Notes: generated from the letters alone by a model not told the origin. A stretch of DNA of 64,000 nt from Intestinibaculum porci (GCF_003925875.1 NZ_AP019309.1:2046001-2110000), one strand, 5' to 3'; shown: positions 17,633-27,559, counted from the first letter of the stretch. Made by a program: numbers and translations.

Positions 17633-18398
17633 AATCATCATCGTCAGGGAAGATGTAATCTTTGGCTTTATGAAGATCATCAGAAACGGTGATCTTTTTG
17701 TTCATCTGATAGTGACCTAAAGCAAAAGCTTTCTTGCCTGGCAGATAGATTGCATCCGCCGCTGTAATCTTTCTTAAATGCAGACCATTAGCCGTAAATG
17801 GGTTGAGGTTTTTCACTCCCATAATTGTCACCTGACGTGTTTTTATATCATAGTAAGGCACTAACGCATAGCGGCTCGCACCGATCTTTACCTGCGGGTA
17901 CGATCCGTATTTACGGCCATCTTCATAGTAGAAGAAAGCCTGCTGGAGCGACGAAGGATCAAGCTTCGTATCCTCATCAAAAGTTGTCGTTAAATAGATC
18001 GCGTGATGATAAGCGCGAACCCCATGATCCTGATGTTTTAGATATTTATCTTCATGCTTAGCGCAGCGCCCCATCACATCCTGACCGTTAAAGATAAACG
18101 TAACGACACCTTTATAATCACAATAATCACGCACCTTTAAGGATGACGCTGTTTCATCTTCTATTTTGGCTTTAGGAGCATATTTTTCTACTAGCGTTTT
18201 CAGTAACGTCATATCCCCCTTTGGATTGGTATTCTGGTTATGATAAGCCTTTTCCAGCTTCCCAATCTTTTCATAACAGCCAATATAGTCGGTATTAAAC
18301 ATCTTCTTTTTAATGTAATACCCAAAATAGCCAAAACCAGCGATTAATAAAGCAATAACCACAATAATAATCAGCGTATTTGCATTCTTTTTCTTCAT
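17631..18398 (-). CDS. Membrane-anchored protein of unknown function
   Basis: A 255-residue protein with one N-terminal membrane segment (residues 8-28, TLIIIVVIALLIAGFGYFGYY) preceded by lysines, so the bulk should lie outside the membrane. The extracytoplasmic part has no family I recognise (TFIFNGQDVMGRCAKHEDK, FYYEDGRKYGSYPQ). The C-terminus is acidic (FPDDDD). The ATG at 18398 follows AAGGAG, 11 bases after the relA stop, so it is likely co-transcribed with relA. Confidence 0.65.
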   Translation of the reverse strand: MKKKNANTLIIIVVIALLIAGFGYFGYYIKKKMFNTDYIGCYEKIGKLEKAYHNQNTNPKGDMTLLKTLVEKYAPKAKIEDETASSLKVRDYCDYKGVVTFIFNGQDVMGRCAKHEDKYLKHQDHGVRAYHHAIYLTTTFDEDTKLDPSSLQQAFFYYEDGRKYGSYPQVKIGASRYALVPYYDIKTRQVTIMGVKNLNPFTANGLHLRKITAADAIYLPGKKAFALGHYQMNKKITVSDDLHKAKDYIFPDDDD

Positions 18399-18409
18399 AT
18401 TCAAACTCC

Positions 18410-20626
18410 TTAATGAATCACGCGTTTTATTGTAGCAATTCCCTGAATTTTATTCAAGTTATCAATGCACTGCTGAAGCGTTTCGGCATTATCTACTGAT
18501 AATGTCAGTTTAATAATCGCATCCAAATCATGAATGCCGGCATTGATATTGAGAATATTGACATTGCATGAACCTAAACACGTCACCACATCATTGAGGA
18601 GGTTTGGCCGATCTAAGCCATTGAGCTCTAAGTCCACATTATAACGCTTATTTTCTAAGTTGGTATAATCCCAGTAAACATCAATAAGACGGCCTTTATC
18701 AATATTGGCCACGTTTGGACAATCGGCACGATGGACTTTGATTCCCTGCCCTTTGGAAACGAAACCAACAATTGGATCGCCCGGAATCGGTGAGCAGCAT
18801 TTACTTAACTGCATCTTTAAACCAGAGACATTTTTGACGCTGATGCCGATACTCTTTTGATGTTTCTTATTATTGCTGGCATAATTCTGATTCTTCTTGA
18901 GCATCTTTGATAAGTTATCAAGGAAGCTGCGCTTTTGTGGTGCAACCTTTTCTAATAATGTCCCCGCCGTAGCCTGACGCTTACCAATCGAGGTTAAGAT
19001 CTCATCAAAATTCCGGGCGCCAAAAGAACCTAAATAAGAGCGATAAGTTTCTGGATCAAGATAGGTCTTTTCATCTAAACCGCGGTTGCGGATTTCTTCA
19101 CGGAGAATGCGGCGTCCTTCTTCGATAAATTCTTTGGAATTTTCAGCATCGGATTTCGCAATCCAGGCACGAATCTTATTACGCGCACTCGCCGTGCGAA
19201 CAAACTTCAGCCAGTCTTCACTTGGCTTGGCCGCATTGTTGGTTTTGATCTCACAGATATCCCCGGTCTTTAATTTGGTATCAATTGGCACCATCACATT
19301 ATTGACAATGGCTCCGACGGCATGGTTGCCGACTTCAGTATGAATACGGTAGGCAAAGTCAATCGGCGTCGAACCGTTTGGTAATTCGATAATTTTCCCT
19401 TGGGGCGTTAAAACGTACACATTGGCTTCAAAGATATCGCGCTTAAGGGTATTGTAATACTCCTGGGCTTTTTCATCTTTGACTTCATCACTGATGGTAA
19501 TAAAGTCTGATAACCACTGTAATTTCTCACCGATTTCCTTCTGTTCAGCTTTCGCACTATAGTTCTTGCCTTCCTTATAACGCCAGTGCGAAGCGACCCC
19601 GCGCTCAGCGAGTTCATCCATTTCTTCGGTACGGATCTGAATTTCAAAGATATGGCCGCCTTCGCCAATCACCGTCGTATGTAATGACTGATACATATTT
19701 GGTTTTGGCATCGCAATATAGTCTTTAAAACGGCCTGGTAAAGGACGATATTTTTCATGGATAATCCCTAACACTTCGTAACACTCCACTTTTTCTTTCA
19801 GAATGATACGTAAAGCATTAAGATCATAAAGTTCATCAAAACGTTTATGTTTGATGACCATCTTTTTATAAATCGAATAAATATGTTTCGCGCGCCCTTT
19901 AATACGGTATTCTAAGTGATGATCATCAAGCAGCTTAGAAACCGAGGCAATCATCTTATCGACATGCTCTTTACGTTCACTCTTTTTCTGTTCAAGCAAG
20001 TCAACGATTTCATGATAAGCTGTTGGATCTAAGTAATAGAGGCATAAGTCCTCTAATTCCACGCGGATATCATTAATCCCTAAACGATGTGCAATCGGCG
20101 CATAAACTTCCAGCGTTTCACGGGCAATACGCTGCTGTTTTTCTGGAGGCATATACTGCAGGGTCCGCATATTATGCAGACGGTCCGCTAATTTAATTAA
20201 GATGACACGGATATCCTTCGCCATGGCAATGTAAATCTTACGGTGATTTTCCGCATAGATTTCACTTTCTTCCATGTAAGGCATCTTATTGATTTTCGTG
20301 ACACCTTCGACTAAGGATGTGATCTCTTCCCCAAAACGTTCCACCATCTCATCATGTGGCACATCGCAGTCTTCCATGACGTCATGAAGCAGCCCTGCCG
20401 CAATGGTCATCGGCCCCGTCTGCAGGGTACATAAAATATACGCGACCCAAATCAGATGAATGGTATATGGTTCGCCGGAGCGGCGTTTCTGACCTTTATG
20501 TTTGACCATAATAAAGTCATACGCTCGCTGAATCAGATCCATGCTTTCTTTTTTAGTGATATAGGTAGAGGCGAGCTCTTTCACATCTTCAAATGTGACT
20601 TGATCTTTTGCACCTTTAATTGTCAT
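18410..20626 (-). CDS. relA: Bifunctional (p)ppGpp synthetase/hydrolase (Rel)
   Basis: Makes and degrades the alarmone (p)ppGpp. The domains run in the usual order. The HD hydrolase has AAGLLHDVMEDCDV near residue 82 and KLADRLHNMRTL. The synthetase has YDLNALRIIL and PKPNMYQSLHTTV. The TGS domain has VYVLTPQGKIIELPNGSTPIDFAY. A zinc-finger/helical region (KCCSPIPGDPIVGF) and a C-terminal ACT domain complete it. About 738 residues is full length. The frame opens with GTG ATG; ATG at 20626 is given, with GGGGGTG upstream serving either. The order recJ-apt-relA matches Bacillus. Confidence 0.96.
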   Translation of the reverse strand: MTIKGAKDQVTFEDVKELASTYITKKESMDLIQRAYDFIMVKHKGQKRRSGEPYTIHLIWVAYILCTLQTGPMTIAAGLLHDVMEDCDVPHDEMVERFGEEITSLVEGVTKINKMPYMEESEIYAENHRKIYIAMAKDIRVILIKLADRLHNMRTLQYMPPEKQQRIARETLEVYAPIAHRLGINDIRVELEDLCLYYLDPTAYHEIVDLLEQKKSERKEHVDKMIASVSKLLDDHHLEYRIKGRAKHIYSIYKKMVIKHKRFDELYDLNALRIILKEKVECYEVLGIIHEKYRPLPGRFKDYIAMPKPNMYQSLHTTVIGEGGHIFEIQIRTEEMDELAERGVASHWRYKEGKNYSAKAEQKEIGEKLQWLSDFITISDEVKDEKAQEYYNTLKRDIFEANVYVLTPQGKIIELPNGSTPIDFAYRIHTEVGNHAVGAIVNNVMVPIDTKLKTGDICEIKTNNAAKPSEDWLKFVRTASARNKIRAWIAKSDAENSKEFIEEGRRILREEIRNRGLDEKTYLDPETYRSYLGSFGARNFDEILTSIGKRQATAGTLLEKVAPQKRSFLDNLSKMLKKNQNYASNNKKHQKSIGISVKNVSGLKMQLSKCCSPIPGDPIVGFVSKGQGIKVHRADCPNVANIDKGRLIDVYWDYTNLENKRYNVDLELNGLDRPNLLNDVVTCLGSCNVNILNINAGIHDLDAIIKLTLSVDNAETLQQCIDNLNKIQGIATIKRVIH

Positions 20627-20648
20627 CACTCATACACCCCCTATTATG

Positions 20649-20672
20649 AAAAAAGAGACGGCTTTGTCTCTT
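20649..20672 (-). terminator. Terminator-like hairpin after apt
   Basis: AAAAGAGAC, loop AAAGCC, GTCTCTTTT then TTC on the minus strand, between apt and relA. Some read-through to relA is likely because no strong promoter is seen after it. Confidence 0.7.
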
Positions 20673-21191
20673 TTAATAACTTAGTAATGAACAAACGTTG
20701 TAGCCTTTTGCTTTTAAACGATCCGCTGCTTTCAGATCTTTTAATTCAATGACAAAAGCAACGCCAGCAACGATGCCGCCCATTTCTTCAATCAAGTCAA
20801 TGGCTGCTTCGACAGTTCCGCCGGTAGCGAGCAAGTCATCAACGACTAAGACACGATCACCTTTTTTGATAGCATCTTTGTGCATTTGAATTTCATTTGA
20901 TCCATATTCGAGATCGTAAGATTTAGAAACAACTTCTCTTGGCAGTTTGCCAGGTTTACGAACAGGGACAAAGCCAGCGCCAAGTTCGATTGCGACTGGA
21001 CAGCCAAATAAGAAGCCACGGGCTTCAGGCCCAGCGACAACATCAATGTTTAAATCTTTTGCAAAATCAGAGATCTGTTTCACTGATTCCTTAAATGCTT
21101 CCGCATTTTGTAACATTGGTGTGACATCTCTGAAAATAATTCCTTCTTTGGGAAAGCCAGGAATACTAGCGACATAATCTTTTAAATCCAT
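20673..21191 (-). CDS. apt: Adenine phosphoribosyltransferase
   Basis: Salvages adenine to AMP with PRPP. The 172-residue protein carries the PRPP-binding loop [13 protein letters not shown] near residues 113-125. Other APRT blocks are [28 protein letters not shown] and PVRKPGKLP. The ATG at 21191 follows TTAGGAGGACG. It sits between recJ and relA, as in Bacillus. Confidence 0.96.
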   Translation of the reverse strand: MDLKDYVASIPGFPKEGIIFRDVTPMLQNAEAFKESVKQISDFAKDLNIDVVAGPEARGFLFGCPVAIELGAGFVPVRKPGKLPREVVSKSYDLEYGSNEIQMHKDAIKKGDRVLVVDDLLATGGTVEAAIDLIEEMGGIVAGVAFVIELKDLKAADRLKAKGYNVCSLLSY

Positions 21192-21259
21192 AAATACGTC
21201 CTCCTAAATACTTATTTATTATACCAAATCCTGCCTCTAAAACAAAGTAGTTTTAAGGA

Positions 21260-22903
21260 TTAAGCAAATTCTAAATCATCATCATTAACGATCTCTTCGA
21301 TAATCATATTGACGCTTTTAAAACCATGATACTCATTGATTGATAAAGTACCGACCATCGTGAGCTCTTGATTGAGATAGTCTTCATAACGGTCCCCTTT
21401 GCCGAAATAAAGAGCCGCAAAACGGCCTGCTTCGAGCGTTTTATCAAAACGCAGATGCTTGCCTTCACTTAACTGACGCAAACCATCAAAGGTGACATCC
21501 TTTAAAATAAATAACGGCTGCTCATTCGTTTGTCCATAAGGTTCTAACGCTTCTAAACTGCTGACATTATCAATGGTAAGTTCTTCAAAAGAAACCGGAA
21601 TGACAACTTTTTCCGCGTTGAAATCACGACCATCGATATCTTTGAGTAAAGCCTGATGCAAGTCTTCGAAATGACTTTGCGCCACGCTAAAGCCGCCCGC
21701 CATGGCATGACCGCCAAACTGAATGAGTAAATCTTTATGGGCATCAAAGAATTCATAAATATTGAAGCCATTGACCCCGCGGGCCGATCCTTTATAGGTC
21801 TGACTCTCTTCATCATAATGCATGACTAATGCCGGCTGTTCGTAGGTTCTCGTATATTTACCGGCAATCAAACCGATAATTCCTTCATGAACATTTTCTG
21901 AGGCATAATAGAGACAATGTTCGTGCTCTTCCTGCATCGCTTCTTCATACTGCGCATTGGTGAGCGACTGTCTTTTTGTATTAATCTTTTTCGCATTTTC
22001 ACTGACCGCTTCCATAAAGCGCATGGGACAGTCTTTCTGAAAGAATTTCACCAAATTATTCGGATTGACAATTTCCGGCAAGCGCCCAAAGGCGTTGATT
22101 TTGGGGGCAATGGTAAAACCAATCGAGGTTGTTGAATAGCGCTGATTCCCTAGTAAAAGATCTAACTGAGGATAATGTTTCTCAGCCATGAAAGCGAGAG
22201 AGCGTTTGACAACACTGCGGTTTTCATCACGCAAAGGCATCATATCAGAAATCGTCGTAATCGCCGCTAAAGAATATAAATAGGGATCATGATGCCCTAA
22301 TAAAGCCGCCGCTAATTTATAGGCAATAAAACCGCCACAGATCTCTTTCATCGGATAACTATCCCCTAATTTCGGATGGACAATGGCACAGGCATCAGGA
22401 TAGTCATCGCCTTCAAAGGTATGGTGATCGGTAATAATGACATCCACTCCTAGTTCATTGGCTTTTTCAACGGCTTCAAACGCCTTAATGCCATTATCGA
22501 CAGTAATAATGAGATTGTAGCCTTTCTCAGCCATCTGCTCCACGCGATGGACATTGAGACCATAGCCATCTTCAAAACGATTGGGAATATGGAAACCGAC
22601 ATGGATATTTAATTCATGAAAAGCCTGCACTAAAATGGATGTAGCTAAAATGCCATCACAGTCATAATCCCCATAGATGACAATCTTTTCCTTTTTTTCA
22701 ATGGCCTCCCAGATACGATCTAAGGCCATTTCTCCTTCCGTAAATAAAGAGAAGTCATGATAAATCAGACGCGGATTGATCATCTGCTGATACGCTTCTA
22801 AGCTTAATCCTTTTTCCTCAATGACTTTCGCCAATAAGGGATTGACATGATAATCCTTGATAATCTGGCTGGTTTTAGACAGCTGATCTATTTTATATTT
22901 CAT
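21260..22903 (-). CDS. recJ: Single-strand DNA exonuclease RecJ (short form)
   Basis: A DHH-family 5'-3' single-strand exonuclease for repair and recombination. The metal motifs are visible: IVIYGDYDCDGILATS near residues 75-90, IITVDNGI, VIITDHHTFEGD, and the DHHA1-type block LIQFGGHAMAGGFSV. At 547 residues it is shorter than the Bacillus protein (nearly 800) and lacks the C-terminal extension, as in many other bacteria. The ATG at 22903 follows TTTGGAGGAA. Confidence 0.94.
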   Translation of the reverse strand: MKYKIDQLSKTSQIIKDYHVNPLLAKVIEEKGLSLEAYQQMINPRLIYHDFSLFTEGEMALDRIWEAIEKKEKIVIYGDYDCDGILATSILVQAFHELNIHVGFHIPNRFEDGYGLNVHRVEQMAEKGYNLIITVDNGIKAFEAVEKANELGVDVIITDHHTFEGDDYPDACAIVHPKLGDSYPMKEICGGFIAYKLAAALLGHHDPYLYSLAAITTISDMMPLRDENRSVVKRSLAFMAEKHYPQLDLLLGNQRYSTTSIGFTIAPKINAFGRLPEIVNPNNLVKFFQKDCPMRFMEAVSENAKKINTKRQSLTNAQYEEAMQEEHEHCLYYASENVHEGIIGLIAGKYTRTYEQPALVMHYDEESQTYKGSARGVNGFNIYEFFDAHKDLLIQFGGHAMAGGFSVAQSHFEDLHQALLKDIDGRDFNAEKVVIPVSFEELTIDNVSSLEALEPYGQTNEQPLFILKDVTFDGLRQLSEGKHLRFDKTLEAGRFAALYFGKGDRYEDYLNQELTMVGTLSINEYHGFKSVNMIIEEIVNDDDLEFA

Positions 22904-22919
22904 AGTTCCTCCAAAATAA

Positions 22920-22946
22920 AAAAATAACTGTCCGAGGCAGTTATTT
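22920..22946 (-). terminator. Terminator after the ComN-like gene
   Basis: AATAACTG, loop CCTCGGA, CAGTTATT then TTTTTATTTT on the minus strand. Confidence 0.8.
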
Positions 22947-23228
22947 AAAAATCAGATCATTGAAATCTGTAATTTCTTTCTTACGTGCATCAACAATCAC
23001 TTTCGCTCTTAAAAAATCAAATAACTCAGAAAAATTGAGAGACATGATATCATTGATAACATCGCAATATTCAACTGTCACTCTATCTTTCCATTTCACA
23101 TTATAAAGATATGATTTGATGTCGTCAGCATCAATTCTCTGAATACCTTCATTCTTTAATTCATGTGCTTTTGTATGGATAATAAAGATGATTTCATCCG
23201 GTAACGGATCTTTAAGACGAATCTTCAT
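22941..23228 (-). CDS. ComN-like post-transcriptional regulator
   Basis: A 95-residue soluble protein. The pattern KAHELKNEGIQRIDADDIKSYL, then NVKWKDRV, then VINDIMSLNFSELFDFLRAK resembles the post-transcriptional regulator family typified by Bacillus ComN (YrzD), which acts on comE mRNA. Its place just upstream of recJ-apt-relA agrees with the Bacillus neighbourhood. The ATG at 23228 follows GAAGGAA; the open frame upstream to 23309 has no good binding site. The assignment is by pattern and synteny, not by search. Confidence 0.6.
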   Translation of the reverse strand: MKIRLKDPLPDEIIFIIHTKAHELKNEGIQRIDADDIKSYLYNVKWKDRVTVEYCDVINDIMSLNFSELFDFLRAKVIVDARKKEITDFNDLIFK

Positions 23229-23371
23229 TTCCTTCACTTTCCTTCCTGTTTTATCATTATATACGATATCGCCGCTAATGAAAAGGAATTTCCAAAGAAA
23301 ATTCAGCACCTTTGCCCTTAAAGTTCACCATTATTTACGTTTATTTTAATAATTAAGAGACTTTCGTATCT

Positions 23372-23401
23372 AAAAAGCAGACTGAATTAATCAGTCTGCT
23401 C
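23372..23401 (-). terminator. Terminator after the aminotransferase gene
   Basis: AGCAGACTGA, loop TTAA, TTCAGTCTGCT then TTTTAG on the minus strand; it overlaps the stop codon region. Confidence 0.85.
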
Positions 23402-24499
23402 ATGCAGATAGGCACTTAATAAGGAAAGGCCTTGTTTTATAATATGTGGGTCCTGGGTAAAACCAAAACGTAAGTAATATTCTTGATCGAAGCAAGCACC
23501 TGGGACAAAGAAGACCCCACACTTCGCCTGCAGCTCTTCACAGAGCGTTTTTGAATCAATCGGCGCGTGATAATGTAAGAACGCGACCGTTCCATCTTGC
23601 GGAATAACACAGCTCACTAATGGTTCAGAGGCAAGATACTCTTTTAAGATAGCTATATTTTTAGAGACGATATCACGGGAACGTTTTAAGACTTCCTCCT
23701 TGTGGCGTAAAACGCAACAGGTGAGATAATCATCAATGGCCCCCGTGGAAATCATCGTATAATCACGACGGAAATTGATTTGTTTAATAAGCGCTTTATT
23801 AGCTTTGATCCAGCCTAAGCGTAAGCCGGCAAAGGAATAGATCTTCGCTAATGAAGAAGTGGTAATCCCTAATTCATAGAGATCGCTGACAGAATCACAG
23901 TAAACCTGCGGATTAATCCCTTTGTAGATTTCATCAACTAAGATGTAAATAGATCTTCTCTGGCAGTAAGCGATGAGCTGCTCCATCAGATCCTGTTTGA
24001 TAATGGTGCCGGTGGGATTATTAGGCGCATTGAGGATGATCATTTTGGTACGATCATTAATGGCTTCTTTAAAGTCTTCGATTGAAGGCTCCCACTGCTT
24101 TTCTTCCTGTAATTCAATTAAAGTGTAATCACAGCCGAGTGAAGCCGGATAGGTATAGAACTGTTCATAGCCTGGGGTTAAGGCCACAATGTGGTCACCA
24201 GGTTCTAAGATGGTGTCCATCACATGCTGATTGGCATTGACAGCACCGCGGGTAATGGCGAGATTATCATGATCGCCAGTTTTATAAAGGGTGAGGATGG
24301 CGTCTTTGAGTTCTTGGGATCCTTGGATCGGTCCATAATCTAAAGGGATATCATAAATGTGATTTATGATATCCTCATGGGTTAATGATTCTAATTCGCG
24401 TAAAGACATGGCTTTGATGCAGGTATCTGCCAAGTTGTACCGACAACTCCCTTCATGCTCAGTCATCCATGTTTCAACGCTGAATTCTTTTAAATGCAT
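23387..24499 (-). CDS. PLP-dependent class I/II aminotransferase in an amino-acid ABC operon
   Basis: A 370-residue fold-type I aminotransferase. It shows the cofactor motifs IILNAPNNPTG near residue 155-165, YILVDEIYKG, and the Schiff-base lysine in TSSLAKIYSFAGLRLGWI. The N-terminus LKEFSVETWMTEHEGSCRYN belongs to a subgroup I have seen next to amino-acid transporters; its substrate is not known to me. It starts on the stop of the ATPase gene (TAATG, base 24499 shared). Control by the shared T-box suggests that its substrate is related to the amino acid sensed there. Confidence 0.8.
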   Translation of the reverse strand: MHLKEFSVETWMTEHEGSCRYNLADTCIKAMSLRELESLTHEDIINHIYDIPLDYGPIQGSQELKDAILTLYKTGDHDNLAITRGAVNANQHVMDTILEPGDHIVALTPGYEQFYTYPASLGCDYTLIELQEEKQWEPSIEDFKEAINDRTKMIILNAPNNPTGTIIKQDLMEQLIAYCQRRSIYILVDEIYKGINPQVYCDSVSDLYELGITTSSLAKIYSFAGLRLGWIKANKALIKQINFRRDYTMISTGAIDDYLTCCVLRHKEEVLKRSRDIVSKNIAILKEYLASEPLVSCVIPQDGTVAFLHYHAPIDSKTLCEELQAKCGVFFVPGACFDQEYYLRFGFTQDPHIIKQGLSLLSAYLHEQTD

Positions 24500-25245
24500 T
24501 AGTGCATAACCTTACTTAAGAAAAGTTTGGCACGATCACTTGATGGATGATCAAAGAACGCCTCCGCACTATTTTCCTCAACGATTTGGCCATCTTCTAA
24601 GAAGATGACACGGTCAGCGACCGTCCGGGCGAAGCCCATTTCATGGGTGACGATGATCATCGTCATCCCTTCTTTACCTAAGTCCTGCATAACCTCTAAA
24701 ACTTCTTCCACCATTTCTGGGTCTAAGGCACTGGTTGGTTCATCAAAAAGCATGATTTCCGGATTCATACATAAACTGCGGGCGATCGCTACACGCTGTT
24801 TTTGACCACCAGAAAGTTTATTAGGATACTGCGATGCTTTATCATCGAGACCAACACGCTTTAAGTATTTCATCGCCATATCTTTCGCTTCCTGATCGCT
24901 GCGTTTTAAGACGCGCGTCTGCGCGATGGTCAGATTTTCTAACACTGTCATGTTTGGAAAGAGATTGAAATGCTGGAAAACAAAGCCCATTTTGCCGCGC
25001 TGCGCCGCGTATTTCTTTTTGTTTTTTGCATCATAGAGTTCGCCTTCGAAATAGATGTGGCCAGATTCCGGAACTTCTAAACCGTTAATCGCGCGGATTA
25101 ACGTTGATTTTCCGGAACCAGAAGGGCCAATCAAACAAACGATTTCTCCCTTTTTGACTTCCAGAGAGACATCATTTAAGGCTTTTAATTTACCGAATTG
25201 TTTGGTGATATGATCCACTTTGATCATTGTGTCTGTATTAGTCAC
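24499..25245 (-). CDS. Amino-acid ABC transporter ATPase (GlnQ/ArtM type)
   Basis: A 248-residue ABC ATPase. Walker A is GPSGSGKST (residues 38-46), the Q-loop is VFQHFNLFP, the signature is [15 protein letters not shown], Walker B is [14 protein letters not shown], and the H-loop is IIVTHEM. The sequence resembles polar amino-acid importers. It overlaps the permease gene by 8 bases and the aminotransferase gene by 1. Confidence 0.93.
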   Translation of the reverse strand: MTNTDTMIKVDHITKQFGKLKALNDVSLEVKKGEIVCLIGPSGSGKSTLIRAINGLEVPESGHIYFEGELYDAKNKKKYAAQRGKMGFVFQHFNLFPNMTVLENLTIAQTRVLKRSDQEAKDMAMKYLKRVGLDDKASQYPNKLSGGQKQRVAIARSLCMNPEIMLFDEPTSALDPEMVEEVLEVMQDLGKEGMTMIIVTHEMGFARTVADRVIFLEDGQIVEENSAEAFFDHPSSDRAKLFLSKVMH

Positions 25246-25921
25246 TAGCAGATAACCTCTTTTCTAATTTCTTAGATAAATAAGAAATTGTTAATGTCAT
25301 GACAAGATAGAATGGAATAACTAACGTATAGGCTGACATATAATCATAATATGTATTCCCGATATTTTTGCTGGCCTGGAATAATTCTACTGCCCCGATC
25401 GTGGCGAGTAATGATGTATCCTTGATTAAGACAACGAATTCGTTGACTAAGGTAGGAATAATCAGCTTAACGGCCTGAGGCAGAATGACGAAACGCATCG
25501 TGTCGGCTCTTGATAACCCTAAGGTTGAGCAGGCTTCCCACTGGCCTTTCGCCACCCCATTGATCCCGGATCTGATATATTCGGCCTGATAAGCAGCGGT
25601 ATTCATACTCATGGCAATCACCCCGATGAGATACTGATTCGGACGGATCACCGATCCGGTCATCTGTCCGATAATCAGTGGAATAACGGTAAAAATATAA
25701 GAAATCTGAACTAACATTGGCGTCCCACGAATAACTTCGATGTAGAACGTAGAAATAGCTTTAAGGATTTTTGAGTTTGACATACGCATAGCCTGTAATA
25801 AAACCGCTAAGACAAACCCAATGGCCAGTGAAACAGCCGCCAATCCTAAGGAAATCAGTGCAAACTGAAAATAGTAGAGCAGATTCCCTGGTGTAAAGAT
25901 GGTGCCAAGAGCTGGAAACAT
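25238..25921 (-). CDS. Amino-acid ABC transporter permease
   Basis: A 227-residue HisMQ-type permease with about five membrane segments. The EAA-type loop [19 protein letters not shown] near residues 140-158 contacts the ATPase. The motif [12 protein letters not shown] is typical of polar amino-acid permeases. It is encoded between the binding protein and the ATPase and likely forms a homodimer in the membrane. Confidence 0.93.
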   Translation of the reverse strand: MFPALGTIFTPGNLLYYFQFALISLGLAAVSLAIGFVLAVLLQAMRMSNSKILKAISTFYIEVIRGTPMLVQISYIFTVIPLIIGQMTGSVIRPNQYLIGVIAMSMNTAAYQAEYIRSGINGVAKGQWEACSTLGLSRADTMRFVILPQAVKLIIPTLVNEFVVLIKDTSLLATIGAVELFQASKNIGNTYYDYMSAYTLVIPFYLVMTLTISYLSKKLEKRLSASD

Positions 25922-25945
25922 AGAATACCCCCTAATATTTATGAA

Positions 25946-26719
25946 TTACTTTTCAAGCTTCTTTAAGCCGTATTTATTTGTTAATTTCTTGTAGTCTTGA
26001 GAAGCTAAAAACTTCGTTAAAGCTTTGTTCATTAAGTTGATCATCTTTTTATTGCCCTGTTTTGCAATAATGTAGTTCTTTTCATCTAATAATGACTGGC
26101 TTAAGACTTTAAAGTTCTGCGCTTTGGCATAGTTGTTAGCAACAGCTAAGTCAACGACAACCGCATCATACTGATTTGCTGTTAATGCAGAGAAGATTTC
26201 CTGAGCATTTGATACCGAAGATACTTTTGCATTCTTAACGGCTTTGGCAGCTTTTTCACCTGTTGAACCAGACTGCGCTGCTAACTTCTTGCCTTCTAAG
26301 TCTTTGACAGTCTTGATCTTAGAGTTCTTATTGACAACGGCTACCTGAGCAGTTGCAGTATATGGATCAGACCATTCTACTTTTCTCTTCTTATCATATG
26401 TGAAGCCAGAAACACCGACATCAACCTGACCAGCCTGAACCTGTGAAACGATGTTATCAAATGACATCTGATTCCATTTGAATTTATAAGTTGTGTTCTT
26501 ATCATTTAAATAAGATGGGAATAATTTAACCATGTCGGCATCGAAACCAACGATGTTGCCTTTTTTATCTAATGATTCATAAGGTGCATAGTCTGGTGAA
26601 GTGGCAATATTAATGGTCACTGTCTTTTTCCCATTTGATGTTGTTGATGAGGATGAACCGCAGGCTGTTAAAGTTGCGATCATCGCCGCTGATAAAGTTA
26701 CTTTTACTAATTTTTTCAT
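25946..26719 (-). CDS. Amino-acid ABC transporter substrate-binding lipoprotein
   Basis: A 257-residue family 3 solute-binding protein. The lipoprotein signal is MKKLVKVTLSAAMIATLTACG, with Cys near residue 20. Family blocks include ATSPDYAPYESLDKKGNIVGFDADM, the Arg/Lys-type QVDVGVSGFTYDKKRK, and AAQSGSTGEKAAK. The ATG at 26719 follows AAGGATATTCAAT; a longer frame to 26779 reads into the T-box terminator. It is the first gene of the transporter operon, and the leader predicts arginine or a related substrate. Confidence 0.9.
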   Translation of the reverse strand: MKKLVKVTLSAAMIATLTACGSSSSTTSNGKKTVTINIATSPDYAPYESLDKKGNIVGFDADMVKLFPSYLNDKNTTYKFKWNQMSFDNIVSQVQAGQVDVGVSGFTYDKKRKVEWSDPYTATAQVAVVNKNSKIKTVKDLEGKKLAAQSGSTGEKAAKAVKNAKVSSVSNAQEIFSALTANQYDAVVVDLAVANNYAKAQNFKVLSQSLLDEKNYIIAKQGNKKMINLMNKALTKFLASQDYKKLTNKYGLKKLEK

Positions 26720-26757
26720 ATTGAATATCCTTCTTTCCCTCTCACTTGAAAACAAAA

Positions 26758-26995
26758 AAACGTCTCCTGCCTTACGCAAGAGACGAATATAAACGTATTC
26801 GCGGTACCACTCTTCTTGATATCAATCGATATCCACTCTCTCCTTAAGGCGGAACACCGCAATCCCTACTCATTTCAGGATCGCCTTTCGGAAGTACGTT
26901 TCATTTTCCTCGTATGTCTCAGTCTCCCACCATCACTGATTCGCTTGCCACCGGTTGAAAAATTACTTTTCTTCGTCATCAAGTTTTTATTTATG
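26758..26995 (-). promoter_or_regulatory. T-box leader of the ABC transporter operon, specifier probably CGU (Arg)
   Basis: The T-box core AGAGTGGTACCGCG reads on the minus strand near 26801-26814. It is followed by the terminator CGTCTC...GAGACG (26785-26761) and a run of T. On the 3' side of stem I the codon before ACTT, the position that aligns with TAC in the tyrS leader, is CGT (26898-26896). The overlapping ACG (Thr) is the main alternative. The leader fills most of the gene-free stretch 26720-27098. Confidence 0.85.
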
Positions 26996-27000
26996 TATTT

Positions 27001-27028
27001 AGTATACTTCAATCATGATAATTGTCAA
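27001..27028 (-). promoter_or_regulatory. Promoter of the transporter T-box transcript
   Basis: TTGACA (27028-27023), a 16-base spacer and TATACT (27006-27001). Confidence 0.85.
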
Positions 27029-27098
27029 GCACAATTTGTATACATGATATTGTTTAAAAAAGCGAAAATGAGAAAGTTCTATTTGTGACTAAACGAAA

Positions 27099-27383
27099 TC
27101 AATACTTTTGACGACGCACTTTACGATCTTTAAAGAAGATATTTAAGAGTTTGGTAAAGAGTTTATGTGTTGAAGCGATCACATCATTAAGATCCTGCAG
27201 AGACGCAAAGGCATCCTCGACTGTCTCATTGAGTTCGGCAATCTGTGGGCGATATTCTTCTTCGACCTGACGATGAAAATCATCAATGACACTGCGCAGC
27301 ATCAAAATCTTTATACCGATATAGATGAGTACAACACCTAACACAAGAAAGAGCAGCGAAGCGATAATTTTTCCAATGATCAT
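27099..27383 (-). CDS. Small membrane-anchored coiled-coil protein
   Basis: A 94-residue protein with an N-terminal membrane segment (residues 5-28, KIIASLLFLVLGVVLIYIGIK) and a heptad-like cytoplasmic or surface part (VIDDFHRQVEEEYRPQIAEL). The tail is basic (KDRKVRRQKY). It resembles DUF948-type proteins in layout, but I cannot assign it to that family. Its start overlaps the preceding 59-residue gene by four bases. Confidence 0.6.
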   Translation of the reverse strand: MIIGKIIASLLFLVLGVVLIYIGIKILMLRSVIDDFHRQVEEEYRPQIAELNETVEDAFASLQDLNDVIASTHKLFTKLLNIFFKDRKVRRQKY

Positions 27384-27559
27384 ATATTTTTCTTCAACTC
27401 CTTAATCGCTGTAATGAGAGCATGTCCTTCAATAATGCGCACAGTTCCCGGCACTTTTAATAAAGCTAAGCTCGCTAATAAAGAATGATTGGAATAAGGC
27501 CACAAATAATACAAAGCCATAAACTTTTTTACAGTTAACTTGTCATCTATTTTACGCAT
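27380..27559 (-). CDS. Small protein of unknown function (59 aa)
   Basis: Begins MRKIDDKLTVKKFMALYYLW and ends KELKKNI. It has no membrane segment or known motif. The ATG at 27559 follows AGGAGGG at good spacing; an ATG two codons upstream is too close to the binding site. It is coupled to the next gene by ATGA and lies 52 bases after the SWIM gene. No function is proposed. Confidence 0.55.
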   Translation of the reverse strand: MRKIDDKLTVKKFMALYYLWPYSNHSLLASLALLKVPGTVRIIEGHALITAIKELKKNI

